64,000 nt of DNA from Zea mays (GCF_902167145.1 NC_050101.1:134570990-134634989), one strand, 5' to 3'; positions 1 through 13,427 are shown, counted from the first letter of the stretch. Notes: generated by a model not told the origin, from the letters alone. Numbers and translations are program-made.

Positions 1-2
1 TT

Positions 3-800
3 AGAAACGAGAATGAAAAATTAATTGCTAAGGCTAAGGACTTAGATGTTTGCAATGTTACCATTTCCTATCTTAGAAGTGAAAATGACATTTTACATGC
101 TAAGATTGTTGAACTAAAATCTTGCAAACCCTCTACATCTATCGTTGAGCATGTTTCCAATTGCACTAGATGTAGAGACATTAATGTTGATGCTATTTAT
201 GATCACCTAGCTTTAATTAAGAAACAAAATGATCACATAGCTCAACTAAATGCCAAAATTAATGAGCATGACTTAGAAAATGAAAAATTTAAATTTGCTA
301 GAAGCATGCTTTATAGTGGGAGACGCCCTGGCATCAAGGATGACATTGGCTTCCAAAAGGGAGACAATGTCAAACTTAATGCCCCTCCTAAAAGATTGTC
401 TAACTTTGTTAAGGGCAAGGCTCCCATGGCTCAGGATAACGAGGGTTACATTTTGTACCCTGCCGGTTATCCCGAGCACAAGATTAGGAGAATTCACTCT
501 AGGAAGTCTCACTCTGGCTCTAACCATGCTTTTATATATAAGAGTGAGACATCTAGTTCTAGGCAATCAACCCATGATAAATTACCTAAGAAGAAAACTC
601 CTAGTGCATCAAATGAACCTAGCATTTCATTTAAGACTTTTGATGCATCTTATGGTTTAACTAACAAATCCAGCAAGGTAGTTGTCAAATATGTTGGGGG
701 CAAACACAAGGGGTCAAAGACTTGTGTTTGGGTACCCAAAGTTCTTGTATCTAATGTCAAAGGACCCAAAACCGTTTGGGTACTTAAAATCAAGAACTAA
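3..800 (+). pseudogene. gag: Opie-1 gag, C-terminal part
   Basis: Open from the window edge to a TAA at 798-800. The first ~95 residues are Asn/Glu/Lys/Leu-rich heptad-like sequence, the coiled-coil tail of SIRE-lineage Gag. They are followed by the conserved block RRPGIKDDIGFQKGDN and the SNFVKGKAPM stretch. The same block occurs in the second Opie at 57585-57690, which confirms family identity. The zinc knuckle seen in the second copy lies upstream of this window. Frame with the following protease is lost near 800-813 by a stop and small indels. Gag packages the element's RNA into cytoplasmic virus-like particles; this copy is partial and not functional. Confidence 0.85.
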
Positions 801-813
801 ATTTGTTTTGTAG

Positions 814-1878
814 CTTTATGCATCCGGTGGCTCAAGTTGGATCATCGACAGCGGGTGCACAAACCACATGACAGGGGAGAAGAAGATGTTCTCCTCCTAT
901 GAGAAAAACCAAGATCCCCAACGAGCCATCACATTCGAGGATGGGAATCAAGGCTTGGTCAAAGGATTGGGTAAAATTGCTATATCTCCTGACCATTCCA
1001 TTTCAAATGTTTTTCTTGTAGATTCTTTAGATTATAACTTGCTTTCAGTTTCGCAATTATGTAAAATGGGTTACAACTGTCTTTTTACGGATATAGGTGT
1101 TATTGTCTTTAGAAGAAGTGATGATTCAGTAGCATTTAAGGGAGTGTTAGAGGGTCAGCTATACTTAGTAGATTTTGATAAAGCTGAACTCGACACTTGC
1201 TTAATTGCTAAGACTAACATGGGCTGGCTCTGGCATCGCCGACTAGCACATGTTGGAATGAAGAATCTTCACAAGCTTCTAAAGGGAGAACACATTTTGG
1301 GACTAACAAATGTTCATTTTGAGAAAGACAGGATTTGTAGCGCATGTCAGGCAGGGAAGCAAGTTGGTGTTCATCATCCACACAAGAACATCATGACAAC
1401 TGACAGGCCACTCGAGCTCCTACACATGGATCTTTTCGGTCCGATAGCTTACATAAGCATCGGCGGGTGTAAGTACTGTCTAGTTATTGTGGATGATTAT
1501 TCTCGCTTCACTTGGGTGTTCTTTTTGCAGGAAAAATCTCATACCCAAGAGACCTTAAAGGGATTCTTGAGACGGGCTCAAAAAGAGTTCGGCTTAAGGA
1601 TCAAGAAAATTAGAAGCGACAACGGGACGGAGTTCAAGAACTCTCAAATCGAATGCTTCCTTGAGGAGGATGGCATCAAGCATGAGTTCTCTTCTCCCTA
1701 CACGCCACAACAAAATGGTGTAGTGGAGAGGAAGAATAGAACTCTATTGGACATGGCAAGAACCATGCTTGATGAGTACAAGACTTCGGATCGGTTTTGG
1801 GCCGAGGCGGTCAACACTGCTTGCTACACCATCAACCGGTTGTATCTACATCGAATCCTCAAGAAAACATCTTATGAA
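814..1878 (+). pseudogene. pol: Opie-1 pol part 1: protease and integrase
   Basis: Starts just after a TAG at 811-813. The copia aspartic protease motif WIIDSGCTNHMTG is readable at about 832-870. The integrase zinc-binding region follows (HRRLAHVGMKNL, then CSACQAGK), then the DDE core: D in LHMDLFGP, D in IRSDNGTEF, E in QNGVVERKNR. Coding stops at 1878 because another LTR element has inserted; the same frame resumes at 10267 with KKPNVSYFRVFG. The integrase inserts cDNA into the nuclear genome in active relatives. The frame is otherwise open for more than 1 kb, so decay in this part is mild. Confidence 0.9.
1874..1878. repeat. Target-site duplication ATGAA, left copy
   Basis: ATGAA immediately precedes the TG of the left LTR and matches 10262-10266. 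Confidence 0.92.
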
Positions 1879-4800
1879 TGTAATACCCACTTTGTAAGAA
1901 AATCTAAGAGTAGAAATTATATTCCTTTGCATATATAAGTGTCATCCCTATTTATCATTTCATGTGGACACCTCACTTACACCAATAAATAATTAACAAA
2001 AGACACACAACTAAATTATGCATCATGATGGGATTTTGTTTTTGTGTGCATTTTTGTGACAATATAAAAATAATGAGACAAGAAATATATTAATTCAAAA
2101 AGGAAATCTAGAATCTAAATGAAATTCTAGAATTTAGGAAAGAAAAGAAAATAAATATTATGTGGATAAAAATAAGTAAATAAAAATATATTATTCCTAC
2201 ACTAGAGTGTGAATTTGTATAATGGACTCAAAGGTTAAACTCATATTCAAATTCAAATTCAAGGTTTAAAATGGAGGAGAGGAAAAAAAGAATAAAATAG
2301 GTCACCTGTACTGGGCCGCCACGGTGAATTTTGGCCCAGCATCACCTTCCTCCTGCGCGGGCACTAGGCCCCTAGACTCCTCGCGCACGCGCCGATCCGA
2401 CTTGACGATGGCAAGTGGGACCCATGTGTCAGCCCCGTCCGCCTCACCCCGCTGCTGTCGGGCGGGACCCGCTCGTCAGCTGGGTCTTCCCCCTTGCAAC
2501 CGACCTCGCGCACGGCATAGCGTCAACAGAATTCCCCGCATCCGCGGGAGTTCGTTCGTTGACCCCCCTTGAGTCCGCGTCGGCCGCGATATTAGACCCG
2601 GCGCCCTCCCTTCGGGGTGATTCACTTCCGTAGTTCGCCTGCATGCGATAGCCCAATCTTCACGGAACCAGGGGAGGGAATGAGTGCCACCGGGTGGGGT
2701 CACGACTGTCGCATGGGCAGCTCACCGGCGGCACAACTCTGGGCCTGGCATGCGACCCAGGCAGGTCGCCTGGAGGAGTATTACATGTTCGAGGTCACTA
2801 TCGTGCGTTGGGGTCGTGAATCGACGGCAATCGCTCGCCGTCCAGGGTCGCCCGCCATGGATTTCTGCCCCAACTCGTGGACGGGACGGTCTGCCCCCGC
2901 ATCACCGGTATGATGCCCTTCCACGTGCCCATCCTTACTTCATGATCGCGTATCATTCAACCGCGCTTCGAATTTGGCCCTCTGTGTCGCGGAATTGCTC
3001 GCCTGAGTTCCAACTCCGCCCATCCCCGCCGCGTCGCATGGCCTGCCTCGTCCATTGCCTTTCGCCTGCTCACGGTGCCTCGATCACGTTCACCATATAC
3101 TCCTCTGCCTGAGGCGCGTGTTGGGTCAGCGGATAGGGCCCCAGGAGTCACTGGGGGCAATTCCGGTGAGGTCCTCCTCTGTTCACGGGGGATCACCACC
3201 GTGCCCTGTAGCTGGGGAAGAAGACGAGCCCAGAACCATTGATCTCGCGATGAACAGTTAGGACTAGAAGAGGGCTCTGGATTGTAGGATTTGAGACGGA
3301 CGGTAGAGATTAGTTTGAGCGTACCCTTTCGATCTATTGATCATGCGCCATCGGATCACGATCGTGTGGTTATAATTACATACCGGTTCATAACCCAGCG
3401 CGATCTAATCTCATCCGCTGCACACAGATCGGACGACACATATTGGCCCGTACCCCTTCGGCCAACTCTTTTGCATAAGAGCCCCTCCGTTTCTGCGGAT
3501 TAAACCCGCCATCCACTGCGGGATTAGCCAGAGTCTAGGAACAATTTGCACGCGACACCCTGTGCTTCTCAGGAATTATGTGCCTGGTCCAGGATCTATA
3601 GGAAATCAGAAATTAATAAAGAAAATGGATTTTTGGGTATAAAAATAAATCTAGGAACTTGCCTAATTCATATTAAATTCATTTTAACTCCAAATTGACT
3701 CGTTCTTGTTTCTATAATTTAGTATTAATATTGTTTATCACCTAGTACCTTTGTTTAACCATGAAACTTGAATTAAAATTGCTCAATTAAATTAATCTAT
3801 TCTAGGTGCTAAATAATTTCAGAAATTCATAACTCAATATCCGTAACTCCGTTTTGATCCGTTCTAGTTGCATTAGTCTCACAATAATATTTATTATCAT
3901 TTGGTAACTTTATTTTGTCATGAGATATAGGTTAAAATGTTGCACTTAATCTATTATATACTTAACCACGTGGATCTTCGGAAAACCATAACTTCATAAC
4001 TGTAACCCCGAATTTAGCAATTCTCGAACCCATCATCTCTTAGCGGCGCGTAGATTATTATTACACAATCTATTCTTATGTATGGTGTGATGTTAATTTT
4101 TCCTATACACTGTTTGTTTGTATTACTACGACTAGCGCGAGGTTACGAGTCATCTGAAGATCATCCTGGTACCTAGAATCTCAAGTCCCAGGCAAGTTGT
4201 GCCCTTGACCACTTTTTAACCAATAATGTTCTTTAATATCATTTATTCATGCATAGGTTAATTTTGATGGGACCCAATAGGTTACCCTAGATTGTTTATC
4301 TCATTACCTTGTTTACCCCTGAATCACTTGGGTAGTTTGCTATTGCTTTACATGGATTTGGGATAATTATTTATCATATCTATGTTCCAGTTATTTTGTT
4401 ATTCTATTTATGTTCATGTCAAGATCATTAATGTTAATTGGAACATAGAGCTTAACTTGAGAAACACGTGCCACCACAAGGGTTTATGGACGCCCTTGGC
4501 TGATTAATTAGGAAAGCTAGTGGAGGACTACCTTACCCGAAAGGGGCAAGGGCAGTAGGGGAGTGGTCAGTGTAGGGAGGTCCTTGGTTGATTTTGCTGC
4601 GATGGCGGTCAGGCAAGAACCCTGCATTGGAGCTTCCTATAAACTGTAGCGGGTTTTCTGAAGCTATTGGAACTTTGTAAAGGCCTCGTAGTGTTACCCT
4701 GCCTCGCCTCCTCGGTAGAGGTGTATGGGAAGTCACGATCCCTTGGCAGATGGGTAACACGACTTGTGGGTAAAGGGTATAACCTCTGCAGAGTGTAAAA

Positions 4801-5415
4801 CTGGTATACTAGCCGAGCTCACGGTCATGAGCAGCTCAGGACTCTCTGATGATTAATTTATGGAACTAAATTCAATTTGTCATATGCATTGCATCGCAGG
4901 TGATGATGTTACTTTTGTTCTACTACTTAATTGGGTTGGTATTTACTTATACTTAGTAACTGCTAATAAAATTTTGACCAACTTTAAAAGCAATGCTCAG
5001 CTCTAACCATCCTCTTTGGTAAGCCTTACACTTCACGTGAGCTCCCACCTTTGGCGAGTTCATGCACATTATTCCCCACAACTTGTTGAGCGATGAACGT
5101 ATGTGAGCTCACTCTTGCTGTCTCACACCCCCCCCACAGGTCAAGAACAGGTACCACAGGATGAGGCGCTTGAAGGATGCTGTGATGTGTTCATGAGAGA
5201 TCTAGGTCGTCGTCTCCCAGTCAACTTTGGGTTGTTGGACCGTTGTCTCCTTATAATGTAAATATTTATTTATTTTGTATAGAACTCCTGCTATATAGTA
5301 AAATGTGACATTCGATCCTGTGCCATGATTCATCATATGTGTGAGACTTGGTCCCAGCACACCTGGTGATGATGTTCGCGCCCGGGTCTTGGTGCCCCGA
5401 AACCCGGGTGTGACA
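1879..5415 (+). repeat. 5' LTR of the Tekay-like element
   Basis: TGTAATACCC...GTGTGACA, about 3537 bp. It has an AT-rich first 400 bp, a GC-rich block at about 2310-3260, then AT-rich sequence to the end. The GC-rich block has several short open frames that recur in the other LTR; none shows a recognisable domain. The strong compositional switch suggests the promoter/leader lies in or near the GC-rich block, which is inference only. A near copy lies at 6727-10261. Confidence 0.92.
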
Positions 5416-6726
5416 GAAGTGATATTAGAGGAATGTTGACTATAGGACGAAACCTAGATAGAACTGGACAACCATTATCTACTTACCTTTGCTACTCTGA
5501 TTCTTTTCTAAACTTCTCTTAATCTTTTCTCATCTATTTCCGCTTTACTCTGATTATTCTTACCTTTTCACTTCTAAAGACAAACTTGGATTTCACACTT
5601 TGAAATCCTGTGGTTAAAGTGACTTTTTGGAATAGGAGACCTACTCTTAGGAACAAAAATAAAACTATTTTTATAGACATCTATGAATTTGAATGTTTTG
5701 TTCTTATGATACTTGTCTGATTTGGATCTTTGATTGAGTGTGATGAGTTGTGGAGTAATGTCCACAATTACATCTGCATATACATATAGAAAAAAATGCT
5801 TATAAAAATAACTAGACAAACTAGATTATCCCTCATTAAAGTATCTAGCCTAACAATATCCATCTCATCTTAAAATATTCTATCCTACACTCATAGATCC
5901 ATCTTATCCTAAAAAATACTCATCTTATCTTGAAAAGGGTCTTATGACATCCTAATAGATCTAACTGACCTCAAAAGATTCTACCTTGTCCTTATGGATT
6001 CATCTTACCCTAATAAGCATATTTACCCCACACTAGTAACAACCATGATCTAATCCAAAATAATGAGATCTTAACTAGTCTAATCTAGTCATATCCAATC
6101 TAATCTCGATCCTATCTAATCTTATATGATCTAATCTAGTGTGAGTTACTTAATGCTGGTACAAAGGATAAGGCCATACTTCTAATTCACTTACGCCTAA
6201 ATTGGTGACTTAGATCAACTCGGCCATACCCAACAACTTGACCTACATGATAGGTTACATAACCTATCCCACCCGTCTAGAAGCAAACGACCAAACCAGA
6301 TTCTGACTAACCTCATTAGACTCATAGCCATCTACTAAACCAGCTGCTCTACCTACGTGTTACATACAGATCTATCTTAACCAAGACACCAATACGAAGA
6401 AGATCAACCTCATCAAAGGAAAGGATAAGAGTCACCGTCAAGGAAGGTAATCGTCAAGGATAAAAGTCAAACCAGATCTCTAGATGCATCAAGATCCACC
6501 ATCCGAGATAGAAGTTTTTCTTGCCTAACCTTCTCTTATCCTAAGCTTTTCTAAATCTTACTTATTTGCTAAAACATAATATGTGCATGTTTTCTAGCCA
6601 CACTTGCTAATGAAGAGAAACTTTTGGGAGCATTAAAACTAATTGAAAACAAAAAGTAAAAAAAACTTTCTATATCCCTTTCTTGCAAATCTCGAGGACG
6701 AGATTATTTTTAAGGGGGGTAGAATT
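5416..6726 (+). other. Non-coding core of the Tekay-like element (degenerate PBS to PPT)
   Basis: The first bases after the LTR (GAAGTGATATTAGAGG) look like a decayed methionine-initiator-tRNA primer site, usually TGGTATCAGAG. No frame longer than about 80 codons has any element-like sequence. At 5820-6140 the DNA is a C/T-A-rich run of short repeated words such as ATCTAATC. The segment ends with CTCGAGGACGAGATT and the polypurine tract AAGGGGGGTAG at 6712-6722, the primer for plus-strand synthesis. All of gag-pol is missing. Confidence 0.75.
6711..6726 (+). other. Polypurine tract of the Tekay-like element
   Basis: TAAGGGGGGTAGAATT lies directly against the TG of the 3' LTR, where plus-strand DNA synthesis is primed. 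Confidence 0.8.
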
Positions 6727-9700
6727 TGTAATACCCACTTTGTAAGAAAATCTAAGAGTAGAAATTATATTCCTTTGCATATATAAGTGTCATCCCTATT
6801 TATCATTTCATGTGGACACATCACTTACACCAATAAATAATTAACAAAAGACACGCAACTAAATTATGCATCATGCTGGGATTTGTTATTGTGTGCATTT
6901 TTGTGACAATATAAAAATAATGAGACAAGAAATATATTATTTCAAAAAGGAAATCTAGAATCTAAATGAAATTCTAGAATTTAGGAAAGAAAAGAAAATA
7001 AATATTATGTGGATAAAAATAAGTAAATAAAAATATATTATTCCTACACTAGAGTGTGAATTTGTATAATGGACTCAAAGGTTAAACTCATATTCAAATT
7101 CAAATTCAAGGTTTAAAATGGAGGAGAGGAAAAAAAAGAATAAAATAGGTCACCTGTACTGGGCCGCCAGGGTGAATTTTGGCCCAGCATCACCTTCCTC
7201 CTGCGCGGGCACTGGGCCACTAGACTCCTAGCGCACGCGCCGATCCGACTTGACGATGGCAAGTGGGACCCATGTGTCAGCCCCGTCCGCCTCACCCCGC
7301 TGCTGTCAGGCGGGACCCGCTCGTCAGCTGGGTCTTCCCCCTTGCAACCGACCTCGCGCACGGCGCAACGTCAACAGAATTCCCCGCATCCGCGGGAGTT
7401 CGTTCGTTGACCCCCTTGAGTCCGCGTCGGCCGCGATATTAGACCCAGCGCCCTCCCTTTGGGGTGATTCACTTCCGTAGTTCGCCTGCATGCGATAGCC
7501 CAATCTTCACGGAACCAGGGGAGGGAATGAGTGCCACCGGGTGGGGTTGCGACTGTCGCATGGGCAGCTCACCGGCGGCACATCTCTGGGCCTGGCATGC
7601 GACCCGGGCAGGTCGCCTGGAGGAGTATTACATGTTCGAGGTCACTGTCGTGCGTTGGGGTCGTGAATCGACGACAATCGCTCGCCGTCCAGGGTCGCCC
7701 GCCATGGATTTCCGCCCCAACTCGTGGACGGGATGGTCTGCCCCCGCATCGCCGGTATGATGCCCTTCCACGTGCCCATCCTTACTTCATGATCGCGTAT
7801 CATTCAACCGCGCTTCGAATTTGGCCCTCTGTGTCGAGGAATTGCTCGCCTGAGTTCCAACTCCGCCCATCCCCGCCGCGTCGCATGGCCTGCCTCGTCC
7901 ATTGCCTTTTGCCTGCTCACGGTGCCTCGATCACGTTCACCATATACTCCTCTGCCTAAGGCGCGTGTTGGGTCAGCGGATAGGGCCCCGGGAGTCACTG
8001 GGGGCAATTCCGGTGAGGTCCTCCTCTGTTCACGGGGGATTGCCATCGTGCCCTGTAGCTGGGGAAGAAGACGAGCCCAGAACCATTGATCTCGCGATGA
8101 ACAGTTAGGACTAGAAGAGGGCTCCGGATTGTAGGATTTGAGACGGACGGTAGAGATTAGTTTGAGCGTACCCTTTCGATCTATTGATCATGCGCCATCG
8201 GATCACGATCGTGTGGTTATAATTACATACCGGTTCATAACCCAACGCGATCGAATCTCATCCGCTGCACACAGATCGGACGACACATATTGGCCCGTAC
8301 CCCTTAGGCCAACTCTTTTGCATAAGAGCCCCTCCGTTTCTGCGGATTAAACCCGCCATCCACTGCGGGATTAGCCATAGTCTAGGAACAATTTGCACGC
8401 GACACCCTGTGCTTCTCAGGAATTATGTGCCTGGTCCAGGATCTATAGGAAATCAGAAATTAATAAAGAAAATGAATTTTTGGGTATAAAAATAAATCTA
8501 GGAACTTGCCTAATTCATATTAAATTCATTTTAACTCCAAATTGACCCGTTCTTGTTTCTATAATTTAGTATTAATATTGTTTATCACCTAGTACCTTTG
8601 TTTAACCATGAAACTTGAATTAAAATTGCTCAATTAAATTAATCTATTCTAGGTGCTAAATAATTTTAGAAATTCATAACTCAATATCCGTAACTCCGTT
8701 TTGATCCGTTCTAGTTGCATTAGTCTCACAATAATATTTATTATCATTTGGTAACTTTATTTTGTCATGAGATATAGGTTAAAATGTTGCACTTAATCTA
8801 TTATATACTTAACCACGTGGATCTTCGGAAAACCATAACTTCATAACTGTAACCCCGAATTTAGCAATTCTCGAACCCATCATCTCTTAGCGGCGTGTAG
8901 ATTATTATTACACAATCTATTCTTATGTATGGTGTGATGTTAATTTTTCCTATACACTGTTTGTTTATATTACTACGACTAGCGCGAGGTTACGAGTCAT
9001 CTGAAGATCATCCTGGTACCTGGAATCTCAAGTCCCAGGCAAGTTATGCCCTTGACCACTTTTTACCCAATAATGTTCTTTAATATCATTTATTCATGCA
9101 TAGGTTAATTTTGATGGGACCCAATAGGTTACCCTAGATTGTTTATCTCATTACCTTGTTTACCCCTGAATCACTTGGGTAGTTTGCTATTGCTTTACAT
9201 GGATTTGGGATAATTATTTATCATATCTATGTTCCAGTTATTTTGTTATTCTATTTATGTTCATGTCAAGATCATTAATGTTAATTGGAACATAGAGCTT
9301 AACTTGAGAAACACGTGCCACCACAAGGGTTTATGGACGCCCTTGGCTGATTAATTAGGAAAGCTAGTGGAGGACTACCTTACCCGAAAGGGGCAAGGGC
9401 AGTAGGGGAGTGGTCAGTGTAGGGAGGTCCTTGGTTGATTTTGCTGCGATGGCGGTCAGGCAAGAACCCTGAATTGGAGCTTTCTATAAACTGTAGCGGG
9501 TTTTCTGAAGCTTGTGGAACTTTGTAAAGGCCTCGTAGTGTTACCCTGCCTCGCCTCCTCGGTAGAGGTGTATGGGAAGTCGCGATCCCTTGGCAGATGG
9601 GTAACACAACTTGTGGGTAAAGGGTACAACCTCTGCAGAGTGTAAAACTGGTATACTAGCCGAGCTCACGGTCATGAGCAGCTCAGGACTCTCTAATGAT

Positions 9701-10261
9701 TAATTTATGGAACTAAATTCAATTTGTCATATGCATTGCATCGCAGGTGATGATGTTACTTTTGTTCTACTACTTAATTGGGTTGGTATTTACTTATACT
9801 TAGTAACTGCTAAATTTTTTTTGACCAACTTTAAAAGCAATGCTCAGCTCTAACCATCCTCTTTGGTAAGTCTTACACTTCACGTGAGCTCCCACCTTTG
9901 GCGAGTTCATGCACATTATTCCCCACAACTTGTTGAGCGATTAACGTATGTGAGCTCACTCTTGCTGTCTCACACCCCCCCACAGGTCAAGAACAGGTAC
10001 CACAGGATGAGGCGCTTGAAGGATGTTGTGATGTGTTCATGAGAGATCTAGGTCGTCGTCTCCCAGTCAACTTTGGGTTGCTAGACCGTTGTCTCCTTAT
10101 AATGTAAATATTTATTTATTTTGTATTGAACTCCTGTTATATAGTAAAATGTGACATTCGATCCTGTGCCATGATTCATCATATGTGTGAGACTTGGTCC
10201 CAGCACACCTGGTGATGATGTTCGCCCCCGGGTCTTGGTGCCCCGAAACCCGGGTGTGACA
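6727..10261 (+). repeat. 3' LTR of the Tekay-like element
   Basis: About 3535 bp, same ends and composition as the left LTR. It differs by scattered substitutions, for example near 6870-6890, 7190-7230 and 9470-9515. Confidence 0.92.
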
Positions 10262-10266
10262 ATGAA
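10262..10266. repeat. Target-site duplication ATGAA, right copy
   Basis: ATGAA immediately follows the CA of the right LTR and matches 1874-1878; Opie pol resumes directly after it. Confidence 0.92.
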
Positions 10267-12416
10267 CTCCTAACCGGTAAAAAGCCGAATGTTTCATATT
10301 TTAGAGTCTTTGGTAGCAAATGCTTTATTCTTGTTAAAAGAGGTAGAAACTCTAAATTTGCTCCTAAGACTGTAGAAGGCTTTTTACTAGGATATGATTC
10401 AAACACAAGGGCATATAGAGTCTTTAACAAGTCCTCTGGATTAGTTGAAGTTTCTTGTGACATTGTGTTTGATGAGACTAACGGCTCTCAAGTAGAGCAA
10501 GTTGATCTTGATGAGCTAGATGATGAAGAGGCTCTGTGCGTCTCGCTAAGGAACATGTCCATTGGGGACGTGTGTCCTAAGGAATCCGAAGAGCCTCCAC
10601 AAGCACAAGATCAACCGTCTTCCTCCATGCAAGCATCTCCACCAACTCAAGATGAGGATAAGGTTCAAGATGATAAAAGAGAAGATCAAGAAAATGAGCC
10701 ACCTCAAGAGGAGAGCAATGATCAAGGGGGAGATGCTCATGACCAAGATAAGGAAGATGAACAATTTACAAGACCGCCGCACCCAAGAGTCCACCAAGCA
10801 ATTCAACGAGATCACCCCGTGAACACCATCCTCGGTGATATTCAAAAGGGGGTAACTACTCAATCTCGTGTTGCTCATTTTTGTGAACATTACTCTTTTG
10901 TTTCCTCTATTGAGCCACACAGGGTAGAGGAAGCACTTCAAGATTCGGATTGGGTGGTGGCGATGCAAGAGAAGCTCAACAACTTCACTAGGAATGAGGT
11001 ATGACATTTAGTTCCACATCCTAACCAAAATGTTGTAGGAACCAAGTGGGTTTTCCGCAACAAGCAAGATGAGCATGGTGTGGTGACAAGGAACAAAGCC
11101 CGACTTGTGGCCAAGGGATATTCACAAGTCGAAGGTTTGGATTTTGGTGAAACATATGCACCCGTAGCTAGGCTTGAGTCAATTTGCATTTTACTTGCCT
11201 ATGCTACTCACCATGGCTTTAAGCTTTACCAAATGGACGTAAAAAGTGTCTTCCTCAATGGACCAATCAAGGAAGAGGTCTATGTTGAGCAACCTCCCGG
11301 CTTTGAAGATAGTGAGTATCCTAACCACGTATATAAACTCTCTAAGGCGCTTTATGGGCTCAAGCAAGCCCCAAGAGCATGGTATGAATGCCTAAAAGAT
11401 TTCCTTATCACTAATGGCTTCAAAGTCGGAAAGGCCGATCCTACTCTCTTTACTAAAACACTTGAAAATGATTTGTTTGTATGCCAAATTTATGTTGATG
11501 ATATCATATTTGGGTCTACTAACGAATCTACATGTGAAGAGTTTAGTAGGATCAAGACACAAAAATTCGAGATGTCAATGATGGGGGAGTTGAAGTACTT
11601 CTTAGGATTTCAAGTGAAGCAACTCCAAGAGGGCACCTTCATTAGCCAAACGAAGTATACTCAAGACATTCTAAACAAGTTTGGGATGAAGGATGCCAAG
11701 CCCATCAAGACACCCATGGGAACCAATGGGCATCTCGATCTCGACACGGGAGGTAAATCCGTAGATCAAAAGGTATACTGGTCGATGATAGGTTCTTTAC
11801 TCTATTTATGTGCTTCACGATCGGACATTTTGCTTTCCGTCTGCATGTGTGCAAGATTCCAAGCCGATCCTAAGGAAGCTCACCTTAGGGCCGTAAAACA
11901 AATCTTGAGATATTTAGTTTATACTCCTAAGTTTGGCCTTTGGTACCCTAGGGGATCCACATTTGATTTAATTGGTTATTCGAATGCCAATTGGACGAGG
12001 TGTAAAATTAATAGAAAGAGCACATCGGGGACTTGCCAGTTCTTGGGAAGATCTCTGGTGTCTTGGGCTTCAAAGAAGGAAAATTCTGTAGCTCTTTCTA
12101 CCATTGTTGCGCGCAATTGCTTTGGATAAGGCAAACCCTTAGGGACTATGGTTACAAATTAACCAAAGTTCCTCTTCTATGTGATAATGAGAGTGCAATC
12201 CACATGACGGATAATCCCGTTGAGCATAGCCGCACTAAACACATAGCCATTCGGTATCATTTCTTAAGGGATCACCAACAAAAGGGGGATATCGAGATTG
12301 CATATATTAACACCAAAGAACAATTAGCCGATATCTTTACCAAGCCATTAGATGAACAAACATTTACCAAACTTAGGCATGAGCTAAATATTCTTGACTC
12401 TAGGAATTTTTATTGA
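10267..12416 (+). pseudogene. pol: Opie-1 pol part 2: integrase end, reverse transcriptase, RNase H
   Basis: Continues pol exactly after the insertion. An acidic linker at 10500-10800 precedes the RT, which starts at about 11036 with [11 protein letters not shown] landmarks are [23 protein letters not shown] and the catalytic YVDDIIFGS at about 11490. RNase H landmarks are [10 protein letters not shown] and the tail LADIFTKPLDEQTF; the stop is at 12414-12416. Two lesions are visible: a TGA at 11002-11004 in an otherwise continuous frame, and a frame change near 12105, where a stretch of about 26-28 bp expected in RNase H appears deleted. The copy is therefore not autonomous. Confidence 0.92.
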
Positions 12417-13231
12417 TGTTTTGCACACATACCTTGATATACCTTTGATCATATCTCTTTCATGTGCTATGACTAATGTGTTTTCAAGTATATTTCAAAC
12501 TAAGTCATAGATTGAAAGGGAAAAGGAGTCTTCGGCGAAGGCAAAGGCTTCCACTCCACTCCATCGAAATTACTCATCCTTCGCCGTCACTCCGTGCCGC
12601 TCTCCAACTTTGGTATAATCTTCACTCATATGTTATTTACCATAGGGAGAGAAAGTAGCAAGGTCTTATATTTCACTCAAGTGTCCGTTTTTGGTGATTC
12701 ATGCCAAAGGGGGAGAAAGTATTAGCCCAAAGCAAAAGGACCGCACCACCCACCACACCACCCACCAATTTCAAAAATTTGTGTTAAGAAAAGATTTTTC
12801 AAATGGCGATTTTTCAATTTGGTATCTTATTTTTGATAGAATTTCAAATTGGTACAACCCTTTCAAAACTAATATCTAAAACCCTCTTGAACACTAAGAG
12901 GAGGATTTTATTGAGGGGGAGTTTTGTTTAGTCAAAGGAAAAGCATTTGAAACAGGGGGAGAAAATTTCAAAAAATTCTATTCATTTACCTTTGACTATT
13001 TGCTAAAGGACTTTGAAAAGAATTTACAAAAGTATTTGCAAAAACAAAACATGTGGTGCAAGCGTGGTCCAAAATGTTAAAAATAAAGAAATCAATCCAT
13101 GCATATCTTATGAGAATTTATTGGTTCAAATCTTAGTAACCTTTACACTTACGTTATGCAAACTAGTTCAATTATGCACTTCAATATTTGCTTTGGTTTG
13201 TGTTGGCATCAATCACCAAAAAGGGGGAGAT
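12417..13231 (+). other. Opie-1 3' untranslated region and polypurine tract
   Basis: AT-rich, no credible coding. It contains several A/G-rich words (GGGGGAG near 12708, 12915 and 12955). The functional polypurine tract is AAAAAGGGGGAGA at 13218-13230, abutting the 3' LTR. Confidence 0.8.
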
Positions 13232-13427
13232 TGAAAGGGAAATAGGTTTACACCCTTTCCTAATTGATTTTGGTGGTTGAGTTGCCCAACACAAATAATT
13301 GGACTAACTAGTTTGCTCTAGATTATGAGTTCTACAGGTGCTAAAGGTTCACAACAAACCAATAAAAAGACCGAGAAAGGATTCAAAAATAGAGAGCTAA
13401 AGTCAGCCGAAGTGTCCCCTGGTCTGG

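Larger units (their letters stand above)
1879..10261 (+). mobile_element. Tekay/Del-like non-autonomous LTR element with giant LTRs (LARD-type)
   Basis: Two direct repeats of ~3.54 kb (1879-5415 and 6727-10261) begin TGTAATACCC and end GGGTGTGACA. They are flanked by a perfect 5-bp target duplication ATGAA at 1874-1878 and 10262-10266. The 1.3-kb core has no gag or pol. The sequence CTCGAGGACGAGATT followed by AAGGGGGGTAG just before the 3' LTR is characteristic of Tekay/Del chromoviruses after their pol gene, so I infer a deletion derivative mobilised in trans. The LTRs are visually very similar, with scattered substitutions and 1-2 bp indels, so the insertion is fairly recent and younger than its Opie host. 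Confidence 0.9.

Noticed and set aside
2324..3503. Several open frames of 60-140 codons on both strands in the left Tekay LTR, repeated at 7113-8350 in the right LTR
   Set aside because: They overlap each other on both strands in a GC-rich block, have no domain, and recur only because the LTR is duplicated.
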